Source: PALSA-612 sp963776735 (lineage in GTDB: Bacteria; Actinomycetota; Thermoleophilia; Gaiellales; Gaiellaceae). Taken from it: a stretch of 64,000 bases of DNA. The position numbers and the translations under genes were made by a program. Positions within the stretch are counted from its first letter, which is position 1; every line of letters starts with the position of its first letter. Shown piece after piece: positions 23,845-32,925 of this stretch. The notes below the pieces were generated by a model that was given only the letters and a program-made list of their open reading frames with translations, ran no database searches and was not told the origin of the DNA. Location: the NCBI GenBank assembly GCA_963776735.1, contig CAVZNV010000016.1, positions 310,001 to 374,000 of the forward strand, given 5' to 3'.

Positions 23845-24182
23845 ACCTCATCCTCCTCGATCTCGATCGACTCGACCTCGAGCTCGTTCCCGGCGACGAT
23901 CTCGACCTCCGTCGAGCCGCACCCGCAGCGGAAGAGCGGCTCGTCGAGCCGCCACTCGTCGCCGCACTCATCGCAACGCAGCCGAGCCGGCACGACCTCG
24001 ATGTCGAGCCGTGCGCCGTCGCAGACGGTGCCCTTCGTGACGAAGTCGAAGTAGAACTCGAGCGAGTCGGGCACGACCTGGCGCATTGTTCCGACGCGGA
24101 GGTTGACGACCGCGACCGGCCGGCCATCCGCATGCTTCTCGACGGTGGCGACGAGCGCGCTCGCAATCGAGAGCTCGTGCAT
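23826..24182 (-). CDS. hypA: Hydrogenase nickel-insertion protein HypA
   Basis: 118 residues. The N-terminal MHELSIA supplies the nickel-binding His2. The zinc region reads LRCDECGDEWRL and FRCGCGS. In most HypA proteins the second pair is CxxC; here it is Cys-Gly-Cys, one residue shorter, which may distort the zinc site or be a lineage variant. Overlaps both the protease gene stop (24182) and hypB. Confidence 0.93.
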   Translation of the reverse strand: MHELSIASALVATVEKHADGRPVAVVNLRVGTMRQVVPDSLEFYFDFVTKGTVCDGARLDIEVVPARLRCDECGDEWRLDEPLFRCGCGSTEVEIVAGNELEVESIEIEEDEVCIART

Positions 24183-24697
24183 CAGCGGGCAACCTCGTCG
24201 GGGATCGCCTGGAGCTCGACGAGCTGCTCCTCGACCACCTCGACCGCCTTCTCGATGGCCGACGCCACCGCGGCGGACAGGCCGATGCCGAGCTCCTCGA
24301 CCTGGGCCGGCTCGCAGGCGACGACGACGACCTTGCCCGGCCAGCCGCCGACCGCCTTGACGAACCGCAGCACCGTCCGCGGATCCATCCCGTGCGGGTC
24401 GATGACCGCGCCGTCCTCGATCTCGCCCTCGACCGAGTCTTCGTCGACCTCCATCACGTACAGCGTGCCGGGCTCACCGCCCTGGCGGCTGACGTCGACG
24501 AGCACGAGCGCGTCGTAGCCGCGCATCACCTCGTACGCGAGATCCAGCCCTCCCGTGCCGAAGTCGACGACCTGCACGCCCGGCGCGAGGCTCCGCTCCT
24601 GGAGCCGCTTCGCGACCTCGCCGCCGAACCCGTCGTCGCCGAGGAACATGTTCCCGACTGCCGCCACCAGGATCTGCTTCTCCCGTACTGCGCTCAT
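24182..24697 (-). CDS. Hydrogenase maturation endopeptidase
   Basis: 171 residues. AAVGNMFLGDDGFG (about 11-24) is the GN...D.DGfG motif of HyaD/HycI-type proteases, with the acidic nickel ligand; DFGTGGLDL follows. It cleaves the C-terminal tail of the large subunit once nickel is in place. The large subunit here retains such a tail (19 residues after DPCLPCGVH). Overlaps the upstream unknown gene by 4 bases and hypA by 1. Confidence 0.9.
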   Translation of the reverse strand: MSAVREKQILVAAVGNMFLGDDGFGGEVAKRLQERSLAPGVQVVDFGTGGLDLAYEVMRGYDALVLVDVSRQGGEPGTLYVMEVDEDSVEGEIEDGAVIDPHGMDPRTVLRFVKAVGGWPGKVVVVACEPAQVEELGIGLSAAVASAIEKAVEVVEEQLVELQAIPDEVAR

Positions 24698-25752
24698 TCG
24701 GCCACCTCCACCTCGTCGGCGTAGAAGTACAGGAACCGGCCCGTGTCGCGGAAGACCTCCTGCATCGGGTCGCCCTCGACCGTGACCGCGAGCTGCACGG
24801 AGCCGTCGAGCGCGAGATAGACCCGTTCGACGATCGCCGGCTTGCCGTCGAGCAGGAGGTCGTAGGCGTCGGCCGTGCGGTGCGTCGGCCGAAGCAGCAC
24901 GCGCATTCCGGGCCGCAGGGCGACGCCGTCGACCACCGCCTCGTACTCCCCTTGCCGTGGGTCGAAGCCGGCGAGGACGTCGGCGGCCGGGCGCATCATC
25001 CCGTGCAGCGCGAGCAGATCCTCGGGCGTCGAGGCGGCGGCCCGCTCGACCATCTCGCGCACCGTCGGATCGTGGGCGGCGATCTGCTCGCGCTCGCCGT
25101 CGCTCAGCGCGTGCACGTGGAGCAGCAGCGCCTCCTCGATCTCGGTGCCGTCGAACAGGCTGCCTCGGCTTTCCGGCGCGATCTGCGGGTGGTCGGGAAG
25201 GATGATGGCGGCGGCGAGGATGACGTCGTCAGCCGGGCTCGCGAGCACGGGCCAGGTGTTGACGTTCTCGCACGCGGGCGACTCGAGCGGCGACAGAAAG
25301 CGCCCGTGGGAGGCACGCAGGACGACGTGCGTCGAGACGAACGACCGATCCAGCGCCGAGGCGCGGCTCATTCCGGGCGGCCCGTCGGTCGTGTTCTCGA
25401 CGCGCAGCCGAACGTGGTCGCCATTCACGTCCAGCCGTGCGAAGCCGCGGGCGCCGTCCCAGCCGAAGCCCCACCAGCCGGGCGAGGGCAGCTCGACCCG
25501 GCGCTCGACCGCCTCGTGCCGCAGCCCGCTCGGCTGCAGGAACCGCACCGTGGCCGAGACGTCGCCGGGCTCGGCGAGCAGGCACTCCACCTGGAGGCAG
25601 TCGAACGCGGCCGGGTTCTCGCGCGCGTAGGCGGACGGGTAGACGACTCCGAACGGCGTCGGCGTTGCGTTCTTCGTCGCGCCGGGCGTGTACGGGTAGA
25701 GCGCGTAGCCCTCGTACAGCAGGGACTCGACCAGCTCGTCCAGCACCGTCAC
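24694..25752 (-). CDS. Conserved hydrogenase-operon protein of unknown function
   Basis: 352 residues starting at GTG 25752, which overlaps the stop of the DUF6084 gene by 3 bases. Early residues read LVESLLYEGYALYPYTPGATKNATPTPFGVVYPSAYA, a region typical of an unassigned protein found in group 1h-type operons. No membrane or signal segment. Several conserved stretches (RLRVENTTDG, AIILPDHPQIAPESRG, LLLHVHALSDGE) suggest a large folded domain. Probably an accessory or assembly factor; the activity is unknown. Confidence 0.7.
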   Translation of the reverse strand: MTVLDELVESLLYEGYALYPYTPGATKNATPTPFGVVYPSAYARENPAAFDCLQVECLLAEPGDVSATVRFLQPSGLRHEAVERRVELPSPGWWGFGWDGARGFARLDVNGDHVRLRVENTTDGPPGMSRASALDRSFVSTHVVLRASHGRFLSPLESPACENVNTWPVLASPADDVILAAAIILPDHPQIAPESRGSLFDGTEIEEALLLHVHALSDGEREQIAAHDPTVREMVERAAASTPEDLLALHGMMRPAADVLAGFDPRQGEYEAVVDGVALRPGMRVLLRPTHRTADAYDLLLDGKPAIVERVYLALDGSVQLAVTVEGDPMQEVFRDTGRFLYFYADEVEVAE

Positions 25753-26426
25753 TCCGCCGCCGCCTCGAGCAGCTCGGCCACGCAGTCGTCGAACGTCCGC
25801 AGGCCCCGCGCCGCCTTGCGTCGCTGGAGCCGCTCGACCGTCTCGTCCCGGAGCCTGATCCAGCCGCCACCCGGGTAGTGGCGCGCCATCATCTCCTTCC
25901 ACGTCGCGACCGGCAGGCGGTGGCCGACGGAGCAGCTCCACGGCACCTTCACCACCTGGAGCCGGTCCTGCTCGCCGCGGTAGAAGACCGAGCCGGTGAA
26001 GTGCAGGACGAGCGGCGCCTCGCCGTCCGGGAGCGAGTACAGGTACTTCGCGGCGGCGACCTCGAGGTCGTACGTGCACGGGACCGCCAGCTCGAAGGTC
26101 GTCCGGCCGGTGAAGCTCGGGACGAGCACGTCGACCTGCGTCCAGACGAGATTCTCGGTCGTCGAGCCCCACCGTTCAGGCGCACCGAACAGCTCGGCGA
26201 GGAGCTCCCGCGTCGGCCCGTCGTACTTCCGCCGCGCAGGCTCGACCAGGATCTGCGCCGTGAGCGCGATCGTGTAGACCTCGAGCCCGCTTTCATCGGT
26301 CACCTCCAGCTCGAAGTCGAGCACCGGCGCGGCCGCGCGAGGACGCGACTCGACGCCGAGCACCGCGAAGGACGGCGCCGGGCGCGCGATTCCGGGGTCG
26401 AACCGTTCGGTCAGCACGTCGGTCAC
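25749..26426 (-). CDS. DUF6084-like hydrogenase-operon protein
   Basis: 225 residues from GTG 26426, overlapping both neighbours by 4 bases. The sequence is all-beta in appearance (PVLDFELEVTDESGLEVYTIALTAQILVEP, RTTFELAVPCTYDLEVAAAKYL) and ends with a helical tail. It matches what I recall of the DUF6084 family encoded beside group 1h-type hydrogenases. Role unknown; a structural or assembly partner is inferred from context. Confidence 0.7.
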   Translation of the reverse strand: MTDVLTERFDPGIARPAPSFAVLGVESRPRAAAPVLDFELEVTDESGLEVYTIALTAQILVEPARRKYDGPTRELLAELFGAPERWGSTTENLVWTQVDVLVPSFTGRTTFELAVPCTYDLEVAAAKYLYSLPDGEAPLVLHFTGSVFYRGEQDRLQVVKVPWSCSVGHRLPVATWKEMMARHYPGGGWIRLRDETVERLQRRKAARGLRTFDDCVAELLEAAAE

Positions 26427-27031
26427 GCGGCGGCCTCCAGGTCGGCGAAGAACGCTGTCACCGAGCGCTCGACCGCGTCGCCGCCGGAGATTCCCTCCCA
26501 GCTCGCCTTGATCAGGCCGACGAGCCGGTAGCAGTCGTCGATCGGAACCACCGCATAGCGGTGCGGGTCGGTGACGCGGTTGACGATCAGCGCCTCGATG
26601 TCGGGCTCGAGGTCGAGTGCACCCGGGTTCGCCTCGGCGAGCTCCGCCCAGGCAGCGAGGTCGAGCTCCGACTCGGTCGCGCCGGCCGGGCTGGGATAGA
26701 GCGCGACGACGCGGCCCTCGCCGCCGTTGACGAAGAAGAAGGCCAGCCCGACCGGAATGCGAAAGGCGGCCCACAGCTCGTCGGGCAGGCGGAAGCCGTC
26801 GAGCAGCACGCGCCGCGTCCCGGTCGGTCGGAACTCGCGATCGCCGGAACGGAGCGCCCAGCAGGGCTCGCAGACGCAGACGATGTAGCGCTCCTCGAGC
26901 TGGAGCAGATGGCGGTGCTCGGACGGGATCTCGTTGCCGCAGAAGTCGCACCGCTCGGCCACTGCTGCGGGCTTGCGCGGACTCGACACCGCGAGCCGGC
27001 GCAGACCGCGGACGGCGGGAGCGCTGCTCAC
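26423..27031 (-). CDS. DUF5947-family hydrogenase-operon protein
   Basis: 202 residues. An N-terminal four-Cys zinc-ribbon-like unit (AAVAERCDFCGNEIPSEH, then YIVCVCEPCWAL) precedes a domain with LLDGFRLPDELWAAFRIPVGLAFFF and CYRLVGLIKASWEGISGG. DUF5947 proteins are a marker of group 1h-type operons; function unknown. ATG 27031 overlaps the NifU-like stop by 4 bases. Confidence 0.78.
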   Translation of the reverse strand: MSSAPAVRGLRRLAVSSPRKPAAVAERCDFCGNEIPSEHRHLLQLEERYIVCVCEPCWALRSGDREFRPTGTRRVLLDGFRLPDELWAAFRIPVGLAFFFVNGGEGRVVALYPSPAGATESELDLAAWAELAEANPGALDLEPDIEALIVNRVTDPHRYAVVPIDDCYRLVGLIKASWEGISGGDAVERSVTAFFADLEAAA

Positions 27032-27849
27032 GCGAGTGCGACCCGGACTCGTCCGTCATCCTCGAGCAGCGGCACGGGCTCGAGCTGGAGCTCCTCGTCA
27101 CCCACGAGCCGGCCTGCGAGCGTGAGCGCGTACTGCCGCGAGCAGGACGTGCACGTGAGCACGCCGGCCTCGAGCGCGCCTGCGGCCAGATCGGCGCCGC
27201 AGCCCGCGCAGCGGTCGCGGTAGGCGAGCAGCGTCCCACCGACGTTGGCGACGACGAGACCCGTCCCGTCGAGCGCCGCCACGGTGCCGCTCTCGACCGC
27301 CGTCTCGACGTCGACCCATGCCGGCTCCTTCGCGAGCGCGAGCGGCTTCTTCGGCAACACCGGCTCGACGAGCCCCTCGACCTCGATCCCGAGCAGGTCG
27401 GGCGCCGCCTCGTCGAGCGCCCGCTTGATCGCGAGCTCGAGTGTCGACGACGAGGCCCGGCAGCCGTGGCACGAGCCTTCGAGCCGCAGACGGAGCACGC
27501 CGTCCTCGATGCCGACCACCTCCACGTTGCCGCCGTGCGACTCCATGTACGGCCGCACCGAGTCGAGCGCCTGCCGGACCCGCTCCTCGACAGGCACGGG
27601 ATAGAGGTCGTGGATCAGGAGCAGGCTGGCGACGACGCCGTCCTGGACGAGCGAATCGCGAATCTCCGGCGCGTCGTCGAGGGCCTGGAAGATGCGCTCC
27701 AGGCCCTCGCCGTACAGCTCGAGCGTCGCCGCCAGCAGCTCCTGGGCCGTCTCCCGCGCTTCCGGGTCGGACAGCTGGTCGAGCCGGCCGCTCAGCTCCT
27801 CGATCCGGCGGACGAGAACGTCCGCGTCATTCTCGGCCGCCACGGCCAC
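27028..27849 (-). CDS. NifU-domain protein with a Rieske-like/zinc-ribbon tail
   Basis: 273 residues. A coiled N-terminus leads to a NifU C-terminal-type scaffold (RPYMESHGGNVEVVGIEDGVLRLRL, then GSCHGCRASSSTLELAI, whose Cys pair would bind Fe-S). The last ~90 residues resemble a Rieske fold (GTLLAYRDRCAGCGADLAAG, VLTCTSCSRQYAL), but the usual His ligands are Cys, giving two CxxC pairs. It could hold a rubredoxin-like iron or zinc, or an Fe-S centre. Likely helps load or relay iron-sulfur clusters for the hydrogenase. GTG 27849 lies one base after the large-subunit stop. Confidence 0.78.
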   Translation of the reverse strand: MAVAAENDADVLVRRIEELSGRLDQLSDPEARETAQELLAATLELYGEGLERIFQALDDAPEIRDSLVQDGVVASLLLIHDLYPVPVEERVRQALDSVRPYMESHGGNVEVVGIEDGVLRLRLEGSCHGCRASSSTLELAIKRALDEAAPDLLGIEVEGLVEPVLPKKPLALAKEPAWVDVETAVESGTVAALDGTGLVVANVGGTLLAYRDRCAGCGADLAAGALEAGVLTCTSCSRQYALTLAGRLVGDEELQLEPVPLLEDDGRVRVALA

Positions 27850-27850
27850 G

Positions 27851-29632
27851 TCAACAGAGCCCCGTCGGCGTGTGGACGACCTTCCGCGTCTTGCCGTTGC
27901 CGAGGTACATGTGGACCCCGCACGGCAGGCACGGGTCGAAGCTGCGGACGGCCCGCATGATGTCGATGCCCTTGAAGTTGTCCGGGCCGTTCTCCTCGAA
28001 GATCGGCGTGTTCTGCACCGCATCCTCGTAGGGGCCGGGAGTTCCGTAGACGTCACGCGGATTCGCGTTCCACGGCGTCGGCGGGTAGGGCTGGTAGTTG
28101 GCGATCTTGCCGCCGCGGATGACCATGTGGTGCGACAGCACCCCGCGCGCGGCCTCGTGGAAGCCGACGCTGATCGTCTCGTCCGGAACCTTGAAGTCCG
28201 CCCAGCTCTTCGTGCGGCCCGCCAGCACCTCGTCCCGCGCCTTGTTCAGGCAGTAGAGCCCGACGAGTGCCGAGTAGGCCTGGTGGTAGGAGCGGGCCCG
28301 GTCGCGCTCGATTGCGTTCGACTTCTCCGGGATCTTCCACTCCAGCTCCATCTCGCCGCTCGACTTCGTCCGCGGGAGCACCATCTTGATGCTCGTGCCC
28401 GTGGCCTGGAGGTAGTCGCCGAGCTTGACGAGGCCGGCCTTCGCCGTCACCCACTGGCGGGCGAACGGGCCGCCGCCGGTGTCGGACGCGATGTACGTGT
28501 CCGTGCGCTTGTCGTAGATCCTGGGCGACGCGACCCAGCTGTACTTGTCCGTCCAGTCGCGCTTCTGCGGCTTCGGGATCGTCACCTTGTTCCACGGGTG
28601 CCGCTTGTCGACCGGATTGCCCAGCGGATCCTGCGTGACGAACGTGTCCTCGTTCTGCCAGTCCTCGAAGTACGAGCTGCCGAGGAGGATGCGGATCATC
28701 AGGTTGATCTCGACGAGGTCTGTCGAGACCAGTTCGCCGTCGATGACGACGCCCGGCGTGACGAAGCGCTTCCGGCCCCACTCGGTCATCGTCTTGTAGT
28801 CGTAGTCGACGTAGTCCGGGTCGTCGAAGCAGCCCCAGCAGACGAGATCCGTGCGCCGGAAGCCGACGTCGTCGTATCCCGGCAGCTCCCGGAGGAAGAA
28901 GTCGTAGAGGTCGTCGTGCATCGGCACGGTGCTCTTGACGTAGTCGAAGTACTCCATCAGGCGCACGTAGTAGTCCGTGATCGTCTGATGGCTGATGTGC
29001 GCGCTGCAGCCGCCGGGCATGATCGTCGACGGGTGCGTGTGCCGCCCGCCGAAGAGGCAGTACATCTCCCGCGTGTACCGGGCCACGTGCAGCGTCTCGA
29101 GGTAGAAGTCGCCCGTGAACGGGTTGAGGGCCCGCATGATGTCGGCGATCGTCTTGTAGCCGTGGATGTCGGAGTGCTCGGCCGACGTCTGCTCGGCCTT
29201 CGCGAGCAGGGACGGGTTCGTCTCCTTGACCATCTGCTCGCAGAAGTCCACGTTCGCCATGCAGTCGTTGAAGATCGCGTGGTCGAACATGAAGTCGGCC
29301 GACTCGGCGAGGTTGAACGCGTAGTCGCCGAGCTTCGGCGGCTTGACCGAGTACGCCATGTTCTGGTTCAGGCATGAGCAGGTGCAGTGGTTGTCGCCGC
29401 AGATGCCACAGATCCGGCTCGTGATGAAGTGGGCGTCGCGCGGGTCGATCCCCTTCATGAAGATGTCGAACCCGCGGAAGACCATCGACGTCGAGTAGCA
29501 CTTGAGGACCTGCTGGTTCGTGAAGTCGATCTCCGTGTGGATCCCGAGGCTCCCGACGATGCGGGTGATCGGGTCCCACGACATCTCCTTGACGAGGACC
29601 TTGCGCTCGGTGGGCGTCTCGACGGTCGTCAT
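27851..29632 (-). CDS. hhyL: [NiFe]-hydrogenase large subunit, group 1h-like
   Basis: 593 residues. The N-terminal nickel motif RICGICGDNHCTCS (73-86) and the C-terminal DPCLPCGVH (566-574) hold the four Cys that bind the NiFe(CN)2CO site. A 19-residue tail after His574 would be removed by the protease. The gene order (small then large subunit, NifU-like, DUF5947) is that of high-affinity, often oxygen-tolerant hydrogenases that oxidise atmospheric H2. One residue of the first motif is Cys83 where related enzymes usually have Ala. Overlaps the small-subunit stop. Confidence 0.95.
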   Translation of the reverse strand: MTTVETPTERKVLVKEMSWDPITRIVGSLGIHTEIDFTNQQVLKCYSTSMVFRGFDIFMKGIDPRDAHFITSRICGICGDNHCTCSCLNQNMAYSVKPPKLGDYAFNLAESADFMFDHAIFNDCMANVDFCEQMVKETNPSLLAKAEQTSAEHSDIHGYKTIADIMRALNPFTGDFYLETLHVARYTREMYCLFGGRHTHPSTIMPGGCSAHISHQTITDYYVRLMEYFDYVKSTVPMHDDLYDFFLRELPGYDDVGFRRTDLVCWGCFDDPDYVDYDYKTMTEWGRKRFVTPGVVIDGELVSTDLVEINLMIRILLGSSYFEDWQNEDTFVTQDPLGNPVDKRHPWNKVTIPKPQKRDWTDKYSWVASPRIYDKRTDTYIASDTGGGPFARQWVTAKAGLVKLGDYLQATGTSIKMVLPRTKSSGEMELEWKIPEKSNAIERDRARSYHQAYSALVGLYCLNKARDEVLAGRTKSWADFKVPDETISVGFHEAARGVLSHHMVIRGGKIANYQPYPPTPWNANPRDVYGTPGPYEDAVQNTPIFEENGPDNFKGIDIMRAVRSFDPCLPCGVHMYLGNGKTRKVVHTPTGLC

Positions 29633-30735
29633 GCCGGGCTCCTCTCTGTCGTCGCGGCTTTGCCGCCGTCGGCGTAGTACCGCGGCTGGTAGCCCGTCGT
29701 CAGCGCCGTCCCGCGCCGCCTCCACTCCGGTTCCTTGTCGTACTTGTTCCTGATGTTCCGCTCGCGGAAGTAGCGGATCACCGGGCCGATCGTGAAGCGC
29801 TCGAAGTTGGCTGCGAGCCCGCCCATCGTGTCCTCGTCCATGAACGGCATGTACTTGTCGGGGAAGCCCGGCATCGTGCAGGCCATGCAGATCCCGCCTA
29901 CGTTCGGGCAGCCGCCGACGCCGTTCACCCAGCCGCGAATCGCGACGTTGCACTTGACGACCGGCCCTTTGCAGCCGAGCTTGACGAGGCAGCGGGGATC
30001 GTCGCCGTACTCGGTGGCGAAGTTGCCCATCTCCGAGTAGCCGCCGCGGTTGCAGCTCTCGCGCGTCGTCCGCTCGAACAGCCACTTCGGTCGCAGCGCC
30101 TCGTCCAGCTCCGGCGGCGGCGCCATGCCGCCGAGGTGCAGGACGAGGTAGAGGAGCACCTCGGTCGTGTTGTCGGGCTGCGCGGGACAGCCGGGGATGC
30201 AGACGACGGGGAGTCCGGCCTTCGACTTCCAGCTCCAGCCCAGGTAGTCGGGCACGCCCATCGCGCCGGTCGGGTTGTTCTTCATTGCCGGGATCCCGCC
30301 GTAGGTGGCGCAGGTTCCGAGCGCGACGACGGCTGCGGCCTTGGGCGCGAGCCGGTCGACCCACTCGTTCGTCGTGATCGGCTGCCCGGTGGACGGGTCG
30401 GTGCCCATCGCCGCCCAGTGGCCGTCGCCGTTGATCGCCTCGTTCGGGATCGAGCCCTCGACGACGAGTACGAACGGGTCGAGCTTGCCGGCCTCGGCGT
30501 CCCACCAGGCCTGCATGAACTCCTGCCCGTTCTCGAAGGCCAGCACCGGGTTGTGCACGATCACCCGGGGCATGCCGGGGATGATCCCGCGGACGATGTC
30601 CTCGAGCGACGGGTTGGTCGCCGACGTCATCGCCACCGAGTCGCCGTCGCACGACAGCCCGGTGGTCATCCAGATCACGTGGGCGACGATCCCCTCCGTC
30701 TTCGCCTGGTTGGGAACGAACTCCACCGCTGCCAT
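29629..30735 (-). CDS. hhyS: [NiFe]-hydrogenase small subunit, group 1h-like
   Basis: 368 residues without a Tat signal. The proximal-cluster motif is SCDGDS (Cys29, Asp32), i.e. CxxD instead of CxxC, as reported for the oxygen-insensitive actinobacterial-type hydrogenase. Other Fe-S ligands: ALGTCATYGG, IPGCPAQPD, RESCNRGGY, RCLVKLGCKGPVVKCN and GGCPNVGGICMACTMPGFPD. It passes electrons from the active site to an unknown acceptor; no membrane partner is in the operon. Follows hypE by 21 bases. Confidence 0.95.
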   Translation of the reverse strand: MAAVEFVPNQAKTEGIVAHVIWMTTGLSCDGDSVAMTSATNPSLEDIVRGIIPGMPRVIVHNPVLAFENGQEFMQAWWDAEAGKLDPFVLVVEGSIPNEAINGDGHWAAMGTDPSTGQPITTNEWVDRLAPKAAAVVALGTCATYGGIPAMKNNPTGAMGVPDYLGWSWKSKAGLPVVCIPGCPAQPDNTTEVLLYLVLHLGGMAPPPELDEALRPKWLFERTTRESCNRGGYSEMGNFATEYGDDPRCLVKLGCKGPVVKCNVAIRGWVNGVGGCPNVGGICMACTMPGFPDKYMPFMDEDTMGGLAANFERFTIGPVIRYFRERNIRNKYDKEPEWRRRGTALTTGYQPRYYADGGKAATTERSPA

Positions 30736-30756
30736 ACCCCAGACCCCCTTTCGTCG

Positions 30757-31809
30757 TCAGCAGATCCGCGGCAGCGGATCGCCGACGAGCATGTCCATGA
30801 CGCGCCGTCCGCCGAACCCGGTCTCGACCAGCACGAGCCCGGGCGGCTCGGTCCTCACCTCGCCGATCTCGACGGCGTCCTCGCATCCAGGCGCCGACCT
30901 CAGCGCAGCGAGGGCCGAATCGGCCGCATGGGGTGCGACGAAGGCGACGAGCTTGCCTTCGTTCGCGACGTACATCGGGTCGATCCCGAGGATCTCGCAG
31001 GCGCCCTGGACCGCGGGCCTGACGGGAATCCTCGCTTCCTGCACGAGGATCGCCACACTGGACGACCTCGCGAACTCGTTCAGCACCGTGGCCAGCCCGC
31101 CGCGCGTGGCGTCGCGCATGGCCCGAAGCGACGGCCCGGCGGCGTCGAGCAGCGCGTCGACCGCGGGCCAGAGCGGCTGCGTGTCGGACTCGACGACGCC
31201 CTCGAGCTCGAACTCGCCGCGGGCGAGCATGACCGCCGTGCCGTGGTCGCCGATCGAGCCGGAGACGATGATGCGGTCGCCGGGCTCCAGCGATGAGGGT
31301 GACAGCTGGGCTCTCGGGTCGAGCCGCCCGAGACCGGTCGTCGTCACGTACATGCCGTCGCACTTGCCGCGCTCGACGACCTTGGTGTCGCCGGCGACGA
31401 CCTCGACGCCGGCCGCCTCGGCGGCGGCCGCGATCGCCTCGACCTGTGCCCGCAGCTCGTCGGCGGGCAACCCTTCCTCGAGCACGAGCGAAAGCGTCAG
31501 GCCGATCGGTCTGGCGCCCGCGACGGCGAGGTCGTTGACCGTGCCGTTCACGGCCAGCTCGCCGATGCAGCCGCCCGGGAAGCGGAGCGGCTTGACGACG
31601 AAGCTGTCGGTGGTGAGCGCGACGTCACCGATCGCCGCTGCGTCGTCGAGCTCCTCGATCCCGAGCAGCGGTGCGATCAGCCCCTCCACGAGCGCGCGAC
31701 TCGCCTTGCCGCCGGCGCCGTGCGCCATCGTCACCTGCTCGTCCTTGAACGTCGGCGGCTTCGACCGGACGCGCTCGATCAGGTCGAGAGCTCGCTCCTC
31801 GGCATCCAC
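30757..31809 (-). CDS. hypE: Hydrogenase cyanide-ligand assembly protein HypE
   Basis: 350 residues ending PRIC, the C-terminal Cys that receives the carbamoyl group from HypF and converts it to thiocyanate. VTMAHGAGGKAS, LAVNGTVNDLAVAGARP and the ATP-binding GLPADELRAQVE region fit HypE/PurM. GTG 31809 is directly adjacent to the hypD stop (31810), so translation is coupled. Confidence 0.96.
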   Translation of the reverse strand: MDAEERALDLIERVRSKPPTFKDEQVTMAHGAGGKASRALVEGLIAPLLGIEELDDAAAIGDVALTTDSFVVKPLRFPGGCIGELAVNGTVNDLAVAGARPIGLTLSLVLEEGLPADELRAQVEAIAAAAEAAGVEVVAGDTKVVERGKCDGMYVTTTGLGRLDPRAQLSPSSLEPGDRIIVSGSIGDHGTAVMLARGEFELEGVVESDTQPLWPAVDALLDAAGPSLRAMRDATRGGLATVLNEFARSSSVAILVQEARIPVRPAVQGACEILGIDPMYVANEGKLVAFVAPHAADSALAALRSAPGCEDAVEIGEVRTEPPGLVLVETGFGGRRVMDMLVGDPLPRIC

Positions 31810-32925
31810 CTAGACCACTTCCCTCTCGCGCGCGAAGCGGCCGAAGTTGTAGTACGCGGCGCACGCGCCCTCGCTCGACACCATGCACGTGCCGATCGGC
31901 CTCTCGGGCGTACAGGCCGTGCCGAAGACCTTGCACTCCCACGGCTTGATCACGCCCTTCAGCACCTCGCCGCACTGGCACGCCTTCGGGTCGGCGACAC
32001 GGACGCCGGGCACGCTGTAGCGCAGCTCGGCATCGAAGTCGGCGAACGCGTCCGTCAGCCGCAGAGCGCTGTGCGAGATGAACCCGAGCCCGCGCCACTC
32101 GAAGTGCGGCCGCAGCTCGAACACCTCGCCGAGGACCTTCAGCGCCGCCGGGTTGCCGTCGTAGGGGACGACGCGCTTGTACTGGTTCTCGACCTCGCAG
32201 CGGCCGTCCGCGAGCTGTCGCAGGACCATGTGCACCGACTGGAGCAGGTCGAGCGGCTCGAACCCCGAGATGACGACCGGCTTGCCGTAGTCGGCGGGGA
32301 TGAACTCGAACGGGCGCGCGCCGACGACGGTCGACACGTGGCCGGGGCCGACGAAGCCGTCCAGCCGCAGGTCGGGCGACTCGAGCAAGGCACGCAGCGG
32401 CGGCACGATCGTGACGTGGTTGCAGAAGACGAAGAAGTTCGGGATGCCTTCGGCCTTCGCGCGCAGCAGCGTGAGCGCGGTCGACGGCGCCGTCGTCTCG
32501 AAGCCGATCGCGAAGAACACGACGTCCCGCTCGGGGTTTTCGCGCGCGAGCCGGAGGGCGTCGAGCGGCGAGTAGACCATGCGCACGTCCGCGCCCTCCG
32601 CCTTGGCGTCGAGCAGCGTGCCGTCCCCCCCGGGCACGCGCATCATGTCGCCGAAGCAGGTGAAGATCACGCCGTCCTGCTTCGCGACGGCGATCCCGTC
32701 GTCGACCCGTCCCATCGGGATCACGCAGACCGGGCAGCCGGGCCCGTGAACGAGCTCGACGTTCTCCGGCAGCAGGTCGTCGACGCCGTACTTGTAGATC
32801 GTGTGCGTGTGGCCGCCGCAGACCTCCATCACCTTGTAGTGGCGACCCGGCTCGACCGTGGCGACGATCTCCGTCGCAAGCGCGCGGCCTAGCTCGGCAT
32901 CGCGGAACTCGTCGACGAATCTCAT
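31810..32925 (-). CDS. hypD: Hydrogenase Fe-CN/CO assembly protein HypD
   Basis: 371 residues. CGGHTHTIYKYG, HGPGCPVCVIP, FAIGFETTAPS and the C-terminal Fe-S cluster Cys set (ACQCGEVLKG, PWECKVFGTACTPERPIG) are the HypD hallmarks. With HypC it carries the Fe(CN)2CO unit. Overlaps the hypC-like gene by 4 bases and abuts hypE. Confidence 0.97.
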   Translation of the reverse strand: MRFVDEFRDAELGRALATEIVATVEPGRHYKVMEVCGGHTHTIYKYGVDDLLPENVELVHGPGCPVCVIPMGRVDDGIAVAKQDGVIFTCFGDMMRVPGGDGTLLDAKAEGADVRMVYSPLDALRLARENPERDVVFFAIGFETTAPSTALTLLRAKAEGIPNFFVFCNHVTIVPPLRALLESPDLRLDGFVGPGHVSTVVGARPFEFIPADYGKPVVISGFEPLDLLQSVHMVLRQLADGRCEVENQYKRVVPYDGNPAALKVLGEVFELRPHFEWRGLGFISHSALRLTDAFADFDAELRYSVPGVRVADPKACQCGEVLKGVIKPWECKVFGTACTPERPIGTCMVSSEGACAAYYNFGRFAREREVV

